A program made the position numbers and the translations under genes. A stretch of DNA of 64,000 bases from Cyprinodon diabolis (taxonomy: Eukaryota > Chordata > Actinopteri > Cyprinodontiformes > Cyprinodontidae), in assembly GCA_030533445.1 (NCBI GenBank), contig CM060065.1:4452341-4516340 (forward strand), written 5' to 3'. This document shows positions 11,236-24,499 of the stretch, piece after piece. The notes under the pieces are model-generated. The model worked only from the letters and a program-made list of their open reading frames with translations, had not been told where the DNA came from and searched no databases. The first letter of the stretch is position 1. The number at the start of each line of letters is the position of its first letter.

Positions 11236-11559
11236 CAGTCTGTGGGAGTGGGGGCGACCCTTTAGAACCTCAGGATTCAAAGCTCTACGCCAGAGGTCAC
11301 GGATTAGCGAACCAGGTCCCTGATTCGGATCCATCTGCTCGCTAATCCGGATACAACCTGATTTAAAACATTTATAAACGTCGCTTGTGCCGCTTCCTCT
11401 GTTAGTATGGTAAAGCCATTTGTAGCATCCATCACCAGGCTGAACGTGATACAAATTAGCCGATGAGCTGTGTCAGTCAGGGTTGCTGCTGCTAGCCAGT
11501 TTTTGACAGAGTGGGCAAATCTTTGGCAAGCCAGTTGGTGGGAAAGGAAAAGACGAGAA

Positions 11560-12075
11560 AAAGAGAGGAGAAAAGTGTGGACTGCTGGAAGAAGCGCAGT
11601 CAGCTAGTGAAAGAAAAGTGCAATAGTGTGCTGAAAGATGACCCTGCACATTTTGAGTATGTTTGGCTCAACCTGCTCCTGTGAAGCAGGATTCTCCACC
11701 ATGAATGAACATAATCAAAAATAAACATGAATCCAGGCTCATAATGAGCACCCTGATATGTGCTTTAGAATGTTTTTTTCTCCATTCAAACAGTGAGTTC
11801 AGGTGTTTAAATAGTTTGTGAATCAGGAAATTGTCTATATATCAAACTGAAAGATTGTTGTGTTCTCTACAAAAACAATTTAGATTTTAAATTGGAAAAA
11901 CTTGATATTTTTTATTTTAAAATTCAATATATAAAATGGATGCATAAACACCTGCATTTTATTTTCAGTGTTAAATGCTGTTAAAAGCAACAGATTATAA
12001 TTAAAAATGTCTCCGAAACTTCACTGGTGGTTGATTCTTTTTAAATTGGACCTGATTTTTCATTGGTTACCCCTG
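11560..12075 (+). mobile_element. hAT transposon 3' relic (dimerization domain)
   Basis: Near 11645-11723 the plus strand reads HILSMFGSTCSCEAGFSTMN, matching the hAT C-terminal dimerization motif (FGSTYxCExxFSxMN). The sequence then becomes AT-rich and may end at TTACCCCTG (12067-12075), the complement of a CAGGGGT-type hAT terminus, followed by CTCTATGC as a possible 8-bp target half. The 5' part of the transposase is absent or unreadable. The motif is fairly clear; the terminus call is weaker. Confidence 0.55.
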
Positions 12076-12164
12076 CTCTATGCCCTAAACACTAGGCTGT
12101 CACTCCTCTCCATAACACATGGCATGACACATGTTTTTGATCACTGCCTTTTCTCAACCATTTG

Positions 12165-12900
12165 AAGTACAAACATGAAACTTGGTATTGAAGATCCTCA
12201 GTCAGTCCTAGCACTCACATTGAAGGATTTATTTGTAATATAATTTATGATTTACCTGTTTATCTGCTTTGTTCAGGCACATGAAAATGTTGATTCTGGG
12301 AAAAATCCTCAGACTGAAATCTTTCTAAAACAAACCACATCTCTACATCTTCACCATGGCCATACAGTTATTGGTATAAACATGAAAATTGGTATATTTG
12401 TTAATCAAAACATGCTTATTCCTACTGCCGACACATTCTTTCTTTGTCTATTATTGTTTTTGAGTAATTAAGTCTAGTTTTTTTTCACAGGGTGTTGTCT
12501 TTTCAAAAACATTTTGAACAAAAATTGCCCTAAAGCTTCGTTACCCTCTCTGTCATGAATTAAATGGTGCACGAATGACATTGATACGACTTATCGAACA
12601 TGCGATTAAGCCAGGGATAGTGATGTACAAACATGAAACGTGGTATAGAAGACCTTTAGACCCTTCTGGCACTCACATTGAAGGAATTTTCTCAGTTTCA
12701 GTAATGGTTTAGCTGTTTAGCTGAGTTGTTTGGGCGCTTGAAAATAGTAATTCTGGGGGAAAGCCTCAGACTAAAATCCTGCAAAACAAATCACATTTTT
12801 ACATCATCACCATGGCCATATAGATTGTATAAGAAACATGAAAGTTGGCATATTTGTTCATCAAATTCAGCTGATTCCTATACACACACATTAACTCATA
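12165..12900. repeat. Diverged tandem duplication, about 456-bp period
   Basis: A block beginning ACATGAAAC(T/G)TGGTAT appears at 12174 and again at 12631. The same order of motifs follows in both: CACTCACATTGAAGGA, CTCAGACT(G)AAATC, ACATC(T/A)TCACCATGGCCATA, and ATGAAA(A/G)TTGG. By eye identity is roughly three quarters. Both copies contain only short, stop-rich frames. This looks like two monomers of a dispersed or satellite-like repeat. Confidence 0.7.
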
Positions 12901-13376
12901 GTATTAAGGGATGTCCTGCATTTCTAAACTTAAGAGTTTGTGTTTTTCTAATTTATAATCAACCTTGCTTCTGCCATTTGCTTCTCTGCGCTTCCTCTAT
13001 TTTCAGCTTTTGCTTTATGCTCATTCCTAACACTTTACCAAAGTTTTTGCTTCCAAATTTAGCTTATTTCTGTATTCATTTTCTGTCCATATTTTACATT
13101 ACTTCAACTTTTAAACACTTCATAAGTACCACATAAGAAGCACAATCAACCTTCTTATGCAGCACTAAGCTGCTGATCCAATACCACATTCTTAAAGTTT
13201 TTTCTTGTTAATTTATTTTCTGATTTTGGTAGTTTAATAAATTCCAGCCTATATTTTCAACATTGGCTTATTTCTGCTATCTTTCTGGACAGGCATTAAG
13301 CTTCTATGTTTGCTGCTAATTCATAAAATGTCCACCATGTCTTGGCTGTTGGTTTCTGCTAATTTTCAACAAAGGT

Positions 13377-13660
13377 TACGTTCACACAGCAGCCTGAAGT
13401 GACCTTAAGCGACCTTGTTGGCCCTTAAGCTACTCGTATCTGATCTTTTCATGGCAGTCTGAACAACTAAGAAACTATTTTTTTCCAATGCGACCCAGGC
13501 CACTTGGCTATGTGATCCTAAACCCGATATAAATCTGATCTTTTAAATGCGACCTGTGTCTCTACAGCCAGGTCACATTCATTTGACCTGTACCCTATTA
13601 ATACCAGACGAAGGTCACTGTTCTGCGTCTTGCTGTGCAAAAAGCAGCAAGAAAAACGAC
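13377..13660. repeat. Possible MITE fragment (GTTCACACAGCAGCCTGAAG)
   Basis: GGTTACGTTCACACAGCAGC followed by repeated GCGACC and TCTGATCTTTT motifs resembles the ends of teleost Harbinger-like MITEs. The opposite end was not found. Confidence 0.3.
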
Positions 13661-16141
13661 AACGATGGCGGATGAGGATGCATATTGAAAAGATTGTGTT
13701 TTTAAGGTTGGTAAAGATCGCTAGATGCGCTCAGATGCTAAAGAAATAAAGCATTTTTCTTTTCTTCTAATTCATACCATTTCAGCCGATTCTGACGTTT
13801 TCAGCTTTCAGTTTAGCGTAAAGCATTTTCACTGCTGTCCTGCAGGAACAGCAATCTTTCTAGTTGAGGTTTGTTGTTCCTGCCGAAAGTTGAACATCCA
13901 CCAAATCCCAACATCATCTTATTAGTATATGCCAGGATCTCCTTCTTTTAAGCTCCATGCGATTTAAACGATTTTCAGCATAAAAATGTTTGCAATTAGT
14001 TACACATAAAAATCAATGGAAAAATATTTATAAAAATTTTATGAAATCTTTATTTTCTTGTCATGATGACAGTTAAGGCTCTACCTCACCTGCCTCCCCT
14101 GACCCCACATCTCGGGCTCCATCCATCTTCCCATCAACTATGTAGCAATAATGTGTTCATTAGTGTTTTTAACCAGAGAATGTTGTGTTCAAAATGATTT
14201 GACTAATTGGTTTTACATGAAACACTTTTCTTCCAAGTGTTTGAGGTTACCTTCAGGGTTAATAGCACACTACAAATAAATCCTCTAATAGACTTTAAAA
14301 CAATAACATTTAATCTGATGATATTTTACTAAGGGATTGACTGATGTTTTTGCTGTCTAAAAATTCTTTCACACATTTTCTAAAATTTCTTGTTTAAAGA
14401 AGGATTTTAAAAAGTTTCATAACAAAACTATATGCTTATTATAAGAAAGAAAAAACGTTATAATTAAGATTTTTTTTCTTGTACATTTAGAAACAAATAC
14501 TGTATAGTCCAATGATAAATAGCCTACCTCAGGAAAAAAAAGCTAAAAGCCATGTAGTCTTGATGGACCTTTATTATTTCTTTTCTATATCAAAACACTG
14601 TTCAGTTCTATACTGTTGTTGGACAGATATTTGGAGCCATTATGGAGGCCATAAAAAGCCACATGTAATTCCCAAGCTACAGGGAACCCTATCAGAACCC
14701 ATTTATTGCATGTACAATGTCGAAAAGTTTTTGATTGTAAGATTAGGCATTGTTGTCCATTTACTAAGTTATTTGTTCTAATTTAAATTGAATAAAAGAA
14801 GACTTTGTATAAAAGTTTTATTTTACTTTTGCAGCCTTTACTAAGGGCAAAGAGGGATGTTGGAAAATAAAGTACAGCTTATAGTTGTTTTTCAGCAACT
14901 CACCAAATGGGAGCTTTATGGCAGATGGAGCCCCAAAACAAGGTCTGCTACTTTTATTAACAAGAACTCAAGGAAAAGTTGTCATTAAAAGAGCTTCTTC
15001 ATATTGTTGAACGAGAAAGTGCACACATGAGTCGTTTGTTGCTGCTATGACTGACAATCTCTCCATCGCAGATGGCAGCTTCAATTATTTATGGAGAGAG
15101 TGTTGTCAAATGTCACATCATCATCTGCTCTACAGCTCATCTAGGAAAAGCCTCCACACTTTTACTTTGGCACAGCACTTTTCCCCTAAAACTGGCCAAA
15201 AAATGCGATTAGGTAGGAAATTTGTATTCCTTTGTAAGCAGTATGCGATAAGTGGAGATTCTGTTAAAGGTAAAAGTAGTCTCTTGGTCATTTTATTCAT
15301 CTTAGGGAAGGCAGTTTGCATGGACTAGTTGCTTTTTGTTTTTTTCAGGTTTATGGTGATTTGGATTAATTAAAAACGAGCCCAAAACGATGTATTTTAA
15401 GATTACAAAGAAGAGCATTAGAGAATAAATCCATCCTTTAAATTAGGCTGGAAGAACATCAAAGACTCATCCCGTTGATTTATTTTAGTCAGATTTATTT
15501 GGGTAGAACCAAAATCCTGCATAAGATAATTCAAAGCAAAAATAGATCAATCAACACTGACAGTAAAATAACACTGGTCAATAAAAGAGCCATTGATAAC
15601 ATGCATCTGGATCCCTTTATGTCTTTGTGATTTTTGTTTCGTCACTTCAACGTTAAGCATATTTTATCACATTTAAAAAATTTTGAAAATCAGAAAAACT
15701 ATATTAGATATGATAACCTGATTAAATAGAAAATGCTTCATAAAGAAAACCACATCCTCAAAGGACATATTGAAAACCCATCCACAAAGGCCCCATAATA
15801 CCCAGAACAATTTATAAAACACTGCTTTGTTCACTTACCTCAGTTAAAGTCAATGTTCATGATTTGGAGAGTTCTACTGTAAAAACAGAGTTAGAATCAG
15901 CCATATGTGACTATAACAAGGTTTAAACAAAAAGGATTATATAGTGATGGTAGGTTGATGCTTGCACCTGTTAATGTTAAAAAAAAATAAACTTTCTAAG
16001 TGGCCTAGTCAATCTCGTAATTTTGTCTGATCGAGATGTTGTGGTCTGACTTCAAACAGGCTTATTTGAAAAAGGCCTCCACTCTGCTTAACCTGAGGTT
16101 TTGGTTAGCCTAAATGCAGCCCAGTTATCTGGTGGAGAATG
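13661..16141. other. No recognisable feature
   Basis: AT-rich unique-looking sequence. Short ORFs (14512-14781, 15047-15328) show no domain signature or codon bias I can support. Exons of a host gene cannot be excluded without comparison. Confidence 0.4.
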
Positions 16142-16149
16142 AGGGTAAG

Positions 16150-17016
16150 CAGGGGCGGATTTAGGAAATCTGGGGCCTTAGGCAAAGACAGGCTTTGGGC
16201 CCTCTGAATTCGGCAGACAACACATAAAACATACCCATTATACAGATACAGAAATCTTAATAGAATAGACATTTGTCCCTGTCTTCTTGTCACTCTCTTG
16301 TTGTTTTCCTCTCTATGTTTTGTACTCAGCTGACTTTTCATGCTGTCTCAAAAGGAATTAAAGATTTTTTCCAAGCACTAAGCTCACTTAGCTGATTGCT
16401 CCTTCCTGTGTTTCCAAAATGGCGACGGCAAAAGTAAATAACCCAGTCCTTCTTTTCACTGTAGACAAGCCATGATCTGCTTATCTGTTCTCCATTTTTC
16501 ATTTGGATGAAATAATAGCTGCATGAATCATGACAGCAGAGAAGATGGAGGAAAGCAGGAGGCGGGGGTTACCAATCTACTTGCTCTGGAGAGCAGAGTT
16601 CGCTGCTTTTACAGGTTGTTGCCAAAGTCGCCAGTAGCAGAAAAAAGTCACTAGATTTGGCGATATGCACTTTTTGGAAATAAAAGTACCAGAGCAGTCT
16701 GAAAAGTCGCTAAATATGGCAACAAAAGCGCTAAGTTGCCAACACTGCTCTTCACACTGTTTTTTTTTTTTATATTTTGCTGCAGCAAATGGACTAATCC
16801 AATGTGGTGGACACTGAATGGGGTGCTGAGACACAATCAATATATAAAGCTTTCTGATGGCATTTTAGCCAAAGGATTTTTATTAAAAACATAATTAATT
16901 TGCACAAACCAATAATAGTTGTATTAACCATACATGTTAACACAGTTTTATGGGGCCCTAAGGAACTTGGGGGCCTAGGCAACTGCCTAGTATTGCCTAG
17001 TGGTTGATCCCCCCTT
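16150..17016. mobile_element. Non-autonomous hAT-like element
   Basis: The left end CAGGGGCGGATTTAGG pairs loosely with the right end, whose reverse complement reads AAGGGGGGATCAACCACTAGG. GGCCTTAGGCAA and GGCCTAGGCAA motifs lie just inside both ends. Flanking octamers AGGGTAAG (16142-16149) and AGGGTGAG (17017-17024) match at 7 of 8 positions, as expected for a hAT 8-bp duplication. The 867-bp interior has no transposase. Confidence 0.65.
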
Positions 17017-17327
17017 AGGGTGAGAAGTCTTTAAAGTCCATATAACATAGCAATACGTTTGTCAAACCATGGAAATATACGATTTTAATCACCAAGCCAA
17101 ATTTGAATGTAAAATTAGGTCTCATGAAAATGAAAAGTTCTCTTTGCCTTGATTCAATGGGATGCGTTTCCCTTGGAGGCACTGAAATCGCAACTACAAG
17201 CAGAAATACGAACATAAGCACACAAGCCGACTTGTTTAATTTATGGAATACATCTTCCCATCTTCGCATGCTGCAACATTATCAATGGCCATAGACGTCT
17301 TCAGTACTGTTTTGTGGGGTTTCAGGG

Positions 17328-17552
17328 ATCTATAATTGACCAAGTCATCTGGGTCAGGAGACGGTTTGTTAAGTAAATGTTTAATTAAAGCTAGATTAAA
17401 AGCCTGTGGTACATATCCCTGTAACAGAGATAGATTAATCACATCTAAAATGGAGGAGGAGATCAAAGGGAATACCTCCTTAAATAACCTGGTTGGAACT
17501 GGATCTAACATAGAAGTTGAAGGCTTAGATGAAGACAATAGTTTTGCTATGA
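17328..17552 (-). mobile_element. L2 LINE fragment (ORF2, pre-RT)
   Basis: The minus frame reads [50 protein letters not shown] and DPDDLVNYR. This matches the L2 ORF2 at 50355-50570 with a few substitutions. Only this block of about 225 bp is kept. Confidence 0.85.
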
Positions 17553-18378
17553 AGATAATAGATGTGTTATTGGGTGAAAAACTCAAGAGATTGCCAAGAG
17601 TGAATGTGGCAATAAGAATAATTGTTGTAATGCCAAAAAGAGCCAAACAGGTTTTGCTTTTACAAGTGGAGCAGTACGGCTATCGCCATAGTGTTCCGCT
17701 TGATTTATGCATATAAATAGCTTTATTATAATTCATGCAGGGAGTGTTATAGATTATATGGACACTGTTATGTAATTAGAACATTAAAGGAAAAACAAGA
17801 AAAACGAGAAAAGATTATAGAAAGAGGAGATAAACGGGAGACAATGATAAAACATGTTTTCCTGTCAATAAACCAGCAATACAGCTCTCCTGTTCGGACA
17901 TTCCTTTCATTGCGTCCTTCGGGATTTAGGTACTTTGGGGTAAACATAGCTAAGTCTTTCAATTCTCTTTATTCTGAAATTCTTTCTCCTCTTTCAGGAG
18001 TGATTAAGACAGATTTTCAAAAATGGGGTTCCTCTCCTTGATTGAGATAATAAATACTATATATAGATATATATAGATAAATATCATGGTAATTTTTTTT
18101 TCTTTTTAATGTGTTCCTATAATTTTGCCAAAATGTTTTAGGTTTAGGTTCAATTTTTTCTAATTTTTCGTGGATTGGAAAAACATCTATTGTTAAAAAA
18201 AAAACAAAAAAAAAAACTTCAGAATTGCAAGTACTACAGCGGCCTCTCTTTGCCGAATTTGCCAACATTTGGAAGAAGAATGTTTTCTAGATGACTTGGA
18301 TAATAGCGCGTTGTGACAAACAGCAGATACAGCACTGGGACTTGATCAACAGCCGATACCGCACAGTGACGTTACAAA

Positions 18379-18393
18379 CCAGTAGGTGGCAGT
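18379..18393 (+). promoter_or_regulatory. CTCF-like core motif
   Basis: CCAGTAGGTGGCAGT fits the vertebrate CTCF core CCASYAGRKGGCRSY at every position. A single motif match does not show binding. Similar AGGTGGCAG cores also occur inside dispersed repeats. Confidence 0.4.
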
Positions 18394-19480
18394 AGTGTTC
18401 TTTGACAAACATGGATGTCTCCATTAAAGCACATTCAAAAGAAAATTACCCCTAAACAAAAAACATATGATTTATTGATCAGTATGTAATTATTTCATAT
18501 TAAAGGGTGCTTTTAGAAGTTTGAATTTTGAATATGACTTGTCCTTTAAGTGATGGTTCAAAAGATGTGTTCAACAAAAAGCAGAGACAAGAAATTTTAT
18601 TTTTATACTTCGTAATTATGAATTTCAACAATATAACTTAAAGTTAAGGTTAAGAAATGTGACATTTCCAAGCAAATTTGTCAGTACTGATTTATGTTTT
18701 GAAGAAGGCAAAAAGTAAGACAGCGATGAACATCTATGAAGATCATCTTTCCCTGGAAAAGCCATACCATTCCCCCATTAATTTTATTCCCAAAATCTCA
18801 ATGCTCTGTTAAGAGTGTTGGATCATAACAATTCTCTCTGAGTTTCCTGCAGACAGGACTTCCGTAAATTAGTCAAGAGTGTACATCTTTTGAAAGGCTG
18901 TGCTTATTTCTTTTTGAGTGGAAGCCAGCTCTGCAAATCTTGGCAGATGCCTTACTTTGTAAACTGAGGCGCAAACCCAATTTGGCGGCTGAGAATGTAA
19001 GAGTCTCTGAGTGAAAACGTTAGGTCTTGTTGTAAGCGCTATCTGAATGACAAGCGAAGGGAGGGTGGATGTCTGCTGATAGTGTGCCATTATATCTCAT
19101 CCTTTTTTCCCCTACCTTCCTTCTCACGTCTTAAGCCTCACTGTATGCTTGCCACACAAGCTAAGGATAGCACAGCACTCGGCAGGCATCTGAGGGAGGG
19201 TGCGTGGGTGAGGCTGCGTGGTTGTGTGCTTTTCTGTATGTTTATTGGTGTTTGCTGCTGAGGGGCAGGCTGCACAGATCGAGACTTTGGAAAATGCGTG
19301 TACATGTAGTCAGTGGGATTGTACGTGTGGTGGTGGGGAGGGGTATTTACTTGCCTCAGCAGCCTCTCACTGTGCATCTTAGCTTGATAAACAAAGAGAT
19401 TGGAAGAAGGTGGCAAATGCCTGCAGGAGAAAAATCCAGTGAATCAAAGCTCTCTAGCGCATGGCATTCCCTTTATCTGA

Positions 19481-19499
19481 CACACACACACACACACAC
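19481..19499. repeat. CA dinucleotide microsatellite
   Basis: Nine to ten uninterrupted CA units. Confidence 0.95.
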
Positions 19500-21589
19500 T
19501 CAAAACACTGCAGACGTAAAACAGTATAAAATTTGTGCACAAAGAAAGAGAGTCACAATGGAGCACACCTAGAAGCACAAAGAAAGTCAAGTTCACCCAC
19601 ATACTCCCATGGGGTCTTTCTCCATGAAACTCGCCTGGCTGGCAAGAGTTTAGTACATCTTGGCAGGTTGATCTTCAGGGCAGAAAGAATCATAGACTGA
19701 GAGGAGATGCTACTGAAAGAGATGGCTGACAGACTTCAGCAAGCCCTAGGCTGAGGCACAAAACAGATATGAAAGGTTAAGCATGGGGAAGAGCAAAAGA
19801 GGAGTATAACAAAGGAGCTGAGCAGAGAGTGAGTCGACAGGCTTAAAGATCAATGACCCAATGAGGAGAAAGGGTCAAAGACGAAGGATGCAATATAAAA
19901 GAAGAGATAGAGAGGGAGAACAAAATAAGTGTGGCAAAATGAGAACAGAAATGATGAAAAGGCTAGCTGCAGAAAGGAAGTGACAGCGCAATATTCTCTG
20001 GACATGAAGAGAATACAAAGTCCGAGATAAAGAGCGGAGAACGAAATTCTTTCAGGCAATAAACCAGGCCTGTAAATGATGCTGCTTTGAAGAAACTTCA
20101 GTCCTTCTACTTTATTGCTCAAAATGAACAACTGCCTTTTTTTTAAGCAATAAAACTTTAAGAGCAGTGACACGTAATATCACTAATCAATTAAGATTTA
20201 GTCGTTTTCTCTAAAAATGCATAACAAAGACCTTTCCAAATTGATCTATACTGTTTTGGAGCCCCTTTGGAGTAAATATTAAGGTGAACAACTCTGGACA
20301 TTTGGTCAGACCAGTCCCCCTCTCATTTAAAAGTAATGGTGATTGCTCAAAAGTGGAACATATAATAACTGATTATAAAATAAAAACTATTTTACTTTTC
20401 TTAGCCATTTTAAGCTTTCAATCTAAAAAAAAAAAACAATATAAATATGTTGCCTGGAAGTTAGTGAGGAATCACAATAAATGCAAAGAAAAAATTATAG
20501 TCAGATTTAATTAGTTTTACTGTGTTCGTTGAGAGACCTGAGCTATTTTGATGAGCTCCGATAGCTCAGTATGAAAAATAAGCTGATACCAGGCTGTTCT
20601 CTACATCCAGTCTGTTCCTCTGCTTGGCACAAGTACCCTCGGTTGGGAATCATTGCATTAGCTTCTTATATATTCCCCAAAACTAAGACTGTGTAATTAA
20701 ATTATTGGATGTATTGGTATTCAACATACCCGGAAGTATATTTCTCATCTTGATCAAAACATTTATTTTATACTGAAGAATCTTAAAAGTTTCATCAAAT
20801 CCAGTCAACACTTCTAAGTGCATATCTGATAACTTCCAAAGAAAGTTCTTTTTGCAGGCATGGATGAAGCGATGCGGAGTTTGGAAGTAGAGAACCTAGT
20901 TTATACAAACCATGTATGATCCTAGTTATCCCTGTTACAAAGATTCACAAGGAAAAGAAAATATTGGGGCAGAAACTGCACTTATTGTTGATGCTGTGTG
21001 GGATTTTTTTTAAATATGTCATATTAAATTAAGCATTCATTTTCGCATGCTTTTCAGCAATGAATTTAATAATAATATAGAGCACGCTCTCCTGGAGCTC
21101 AGAGGAAGTCGGAGCGGAGCAAGACAGGAGGAAACACGGAGTCTGTAGGCTTTCCTTTGCGCAGCGGGTCTAGAGCAGAACCGGGCTGTTATGGAGGATG
21201 TGGGATAGGTTATATGCTACTTGTGAAGGAAGGACACAGTCTCTATTTTGTAAATACAATATTTGCAGGCAGACCCAACCCCGACTTTCCATATCATGAT
21301 GGAAAAAACTAATCTAACTATCGAAAGACCATCAGTTGACCGGCATATAAGAAAGGAGAGTAAAGTCCATCTGGTATATTTCAAAATAAGAGCCTGCTGC
21401 ACAACAGGTTTTTGCAGTGGAATTCTGCGCAGACACAGGATACGGTATGCATGAAGTTGGCTTTACAGGCTACAAAAGGAAAATAAAAGTGTTACCTTTG
21501 AGCAAGAGAGCATCCATAAAATCTATCCAAAGCTAACACCCTGAATGTTTCAGATCAAAATATACTAAAGCTTTAAAGTAAAAACTCAA

Positions 21590-22190
21590 ATCTAATCCAG
21601 AATTCCGGTCTTATGCCCTCTCTGCTTTTTCTCATAGTAGCCTCATCTGGTCTGTTCCTGTTTGGCTGTGACTCCATCCTGGAGAGAAATATCAGCTGTG
21701 CTGCTGCCATCAACACCTTTGTTTTATAGATGTTGGAGATCTGCCTGCTTTTCATTGTAGTCCTGTTTCTCTGACTGTGACTAACTGTATGTGCTCTCTT
21801 CATCCTCTGACGTGTGAGCTGGTTTGGAGCTCATTTGCCTGGCTGGGTGTTTCCTGGACAGGGCCGGCTTTTACATTAGCTTTTTGTGTCTCTGCTTCTG
21901 TCTCCTTCAACCCCAGTCGGCCTCAGCAGATGGCCGCTCACACTGAGCCTGGTTCTGCTGGAGGTTTCTTCCTGTTAAAAGGGAGTTTTTCCTCTCCACT
22001 GTCGCTATAAGCATGCTTGGTGTGAGGGATTGCATTCGAGTCATTGAGTATGATGCATCAACTGGTTTTCTTTAGATAGAAAACTTTGAAACAATGTGAC
22101 TGTATGATTTGGTGAACTGTAAAGCACCTTGAGATGACATGTGTTGTGAATTTGAGCGATAGAAATAAACTGAATGGAATAATGTCATCT
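21590..22190 (+). mobile_element. L2 LINE 3' UTR fragment
   Basis: Matches the 3' UTR of the L2 copy at 51990-52610: TCTGTTCCTGTTTGGCTGTGA, GTGTCTCTGCTTCTGTCTCC, AGATGGCCGCTCACACTGAG, GAGGTTTCTTCCTGTTAAAA and GCACCTTGAGATGACATGTG. It ends AATAAACTGAATGGAAT. The 5' part of the element is missing. Confidence 0.85.
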
Positions 22191-22413
22191 AACGTGGAAA
22201 AGTAGTTAATATTTAAATAATTTTCAATATAGCATCCAAACTTTTTTAGAAAAAAGGACCATTCCCAGGGTGTCATGATTTGCCCTAATAGTTGACCTTA
22301 ATTGTTAATTTCACTCACCTGCCTAAATGCCCGGTCTTTATCACTCATCTCATCCACCTGCTTGTTCTACTTTATATATGGGTCAGCCCAACTATCGGGG
22401 CAACTATCATTTT
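22191..22413. other. Unresolved, LTR-like sequence around the solo LTR
   Basis: TGTCATGATTTGCCC at about 22273 resembles an LTR start, and the pyrimidine-rich sequence resumes after the solo LTR at 23132-23520. It may be an older LTR interrupted by the 22414-23126 insertion. No matching end found. Confidence 0.3.
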
Positions 22414-23126
22414 TGTCATGATTGGTTCTGAATTAAACCCACATGCAGAACACTACAAAGGAGACAGATGAAAAGTTTAACAGAGTTTATTTGACGTTGG
22501 AACAAAACTAGATAACGTTCAGGAAACAGGTCCGGGCTGGATACTCAGGCCTCTTCAGAGATGACAGTTTGGTTAACCAGGTGGATTTGAGAAGTTGTTG
22601 AGATTTCAGATTTTCTCAGAAAATACCTTGGTTTGGTCCTGGCTTTCTTCTCTGAGGGAGGGAACCTGTTGGGTCCAGAGACTGTTGGTTTAGCAGAGCG
22701 CTCAGCAGCTGCAGCGTCTAACTTCTGACTTTTTGTCTGACCTTGGCTTGAGTGGTTAGCTCTCATCCAGAGAGCAGCAGGTGGATGCCAAAGTGAGATC
22801 TTCAGGTTTGGCTCTCTAGGGCAGGCAGGCTGGTTCAGGTTAAGCTCTCCCAGAGCTTCACACAAGAGACAGGTTTTCCTAGGAGCGAGAAGACAAGGCT
22901 GGTTAGAGTTAGGTTTACCTCGGAGACAAAGTTCAAGATTTTAGAGGCTCAGGTTCGCTAACCAAACTTAGCTAACACTGCGGCGTCGAAGGAAGGTCTG
23001 GCAGCTGCTTAAGTAGTGGAGGTCCTCTAATGGGCTGACGAGCTCCAGGTGTGCTGGAGGGCTCCAGCCCAGAGGACCCACGGCGCACTCTGCTGGAGAA
23101 AGGTGGAACTTCTCCAGATCCCAACA
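22414..23126 (-). mobile_element. Solo LTR (family B) with 5-bp TSD ATTTT
   Basis: On the minus strand it runs TGTTGGGATCTGG...CCAATCATGACA, 713 bp, TG to CA. ATTTT lies on both sides (22409-22413 and 23127-23131). It is the same family as the LTR split by the retrovirus at 27206-41571. No internal region remains, so it is a product of LTR-LTR recombination. Five-bp duplications suit gypsy, BEL or ERV types; the family is not assignable from an LTR alone. Confidence 0.85.
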
Positions 23127-23131
23127 ATTTT

Positions 23132-24480
23132 AGTTAATAATGTAGATATGTTTGTTTTATTTCTTTCTTTGAGTTTTGACTCAGATAGTTTAAGACTTCT
23201 TAGAGCCCAGTTGGTTAAAGAGTGTGTTAGTATTATCTCGTCTTTCTGATCGTTTCCTGGCTCTTCTCCGCTGAGTGCTCGCTGTCCCAGTTTGGCTCGG
23301 CAGGGGGGAAGCTAGTTTAAAGTCCCGTAATTCTGGCTCTTGGAGGAGTCCAGTTGAAAGTTTTGCATTTCTCCTGGTACCGTGTCTTGCCTCTTTTCCT
23401 CTCAATCACTGAGCACACCTGTCTCCATCTGAGCCTGTCTGCCTGAGATCGCTGCTGGACTCATGGAGCTCTGAACCTGCCTTAACACTTCCTGGAACCC
23501 TGGATGTGTCTTTTTCAGTTTGGCTCAGACTGATGTGCACAATTATCTCCCATCAGATGATCATGCTAACTTGCCTGTTTTTCTCCCTACAGAGTGTCAG
23601 TTATTGGGCAGTGCCCCTCCTCCCCCCTGAAGTCGCTGCGGTCCGCAGTATCCACAGCTCCGCGCTTCTGTTATGTTGTGTGTTAAACATTTTGAACCAT
23701 CCCACTGTCTGTCTTGTGTTTGAATACTGGGTCCATCTGTCCCATTCATTACACAATCAGAATCCAATTGGTTCTATTTTTGTTGCACTAGGCAAAAGTT
23801 TCCATCAACACAAATGCTCACCCTTGTTTTTTTGCTGTGGTGAAGACTTAAAGTAAGCAGGTGAACAAGAGGCTGAGAGAATTTGTCCTGAATTCTTCTC
23901 TCATGAACTAAAATATAAAGCCTAGAGAGGCAGCGTTTTCTGTCAACAGTAAAACTCCATGTTTTCAAGATAACAAATACTATACAGTATTTGTAGTTCA
24001 GTCTGTGTTTGGGCACCTGAGAGATGAGTCACTTTCAATCAACTTTGCTTCTTATTCTGAAGCAAAAAGGATAGTCAGACATGATGCATTCGTGCAGTAT
24101 TATGGGATGGAACTCAAACATGAAACAAATTATGGCGACAAAGTCAAATGATGTCAAACTGAAAACACATTTTGGGCTTTTAGTACATAGTTCTATCATC
24201 CCCTAGTGTCTGCGTCTCTCAAACAAAGAAAGCAAGAGTTACAAACTACTGGACCTTGAATATATGATGCTCTCTTCCTCAAGGTTCCCACAAATTGGAG
24301 GCAGAAATGAACAGCTGGAAGAAACAAATGAGGGAAGATGTTAAGATAAGGTTCTACAGGGGATTTTAGGTTCATACATACCAGATGGCTTTTGGAAAGG
24401 GAGTTTAAAAGAATACAATGACTAACAAGGTCAGTGGTAAGTTTGAGCATCTACAACTCTAAAGTTGCAGGTTAAATGAA
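23132..24480. other. No gene recognised
   Basis: CT-rich sequence to about 23760, then unique-looking AT-rich DNA. The ORF at 23506-23856 has no recognisable domain. Confidence 0.4.
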
Positions 24481-24499
24481 TGTTTTTTTTTGTCCTGTT

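Larger units (their letters stand above)
17553..21585. other. No gene recognised
   Basis: Contains a TATATAGA-rich patch (18055-18080), an A-rich run (18197-18220), a CA microsatellite and otherwise unique-looking sequence. The ORF at 19204-19572 overlaps the CA repeat and lacks any domain signature. Confidence 0.4.

Noticed and set aside
19204..19572. 122-aa ORF as a host gene
   Set aside because: Contains the CA microsatellite, no domain, no splice support.
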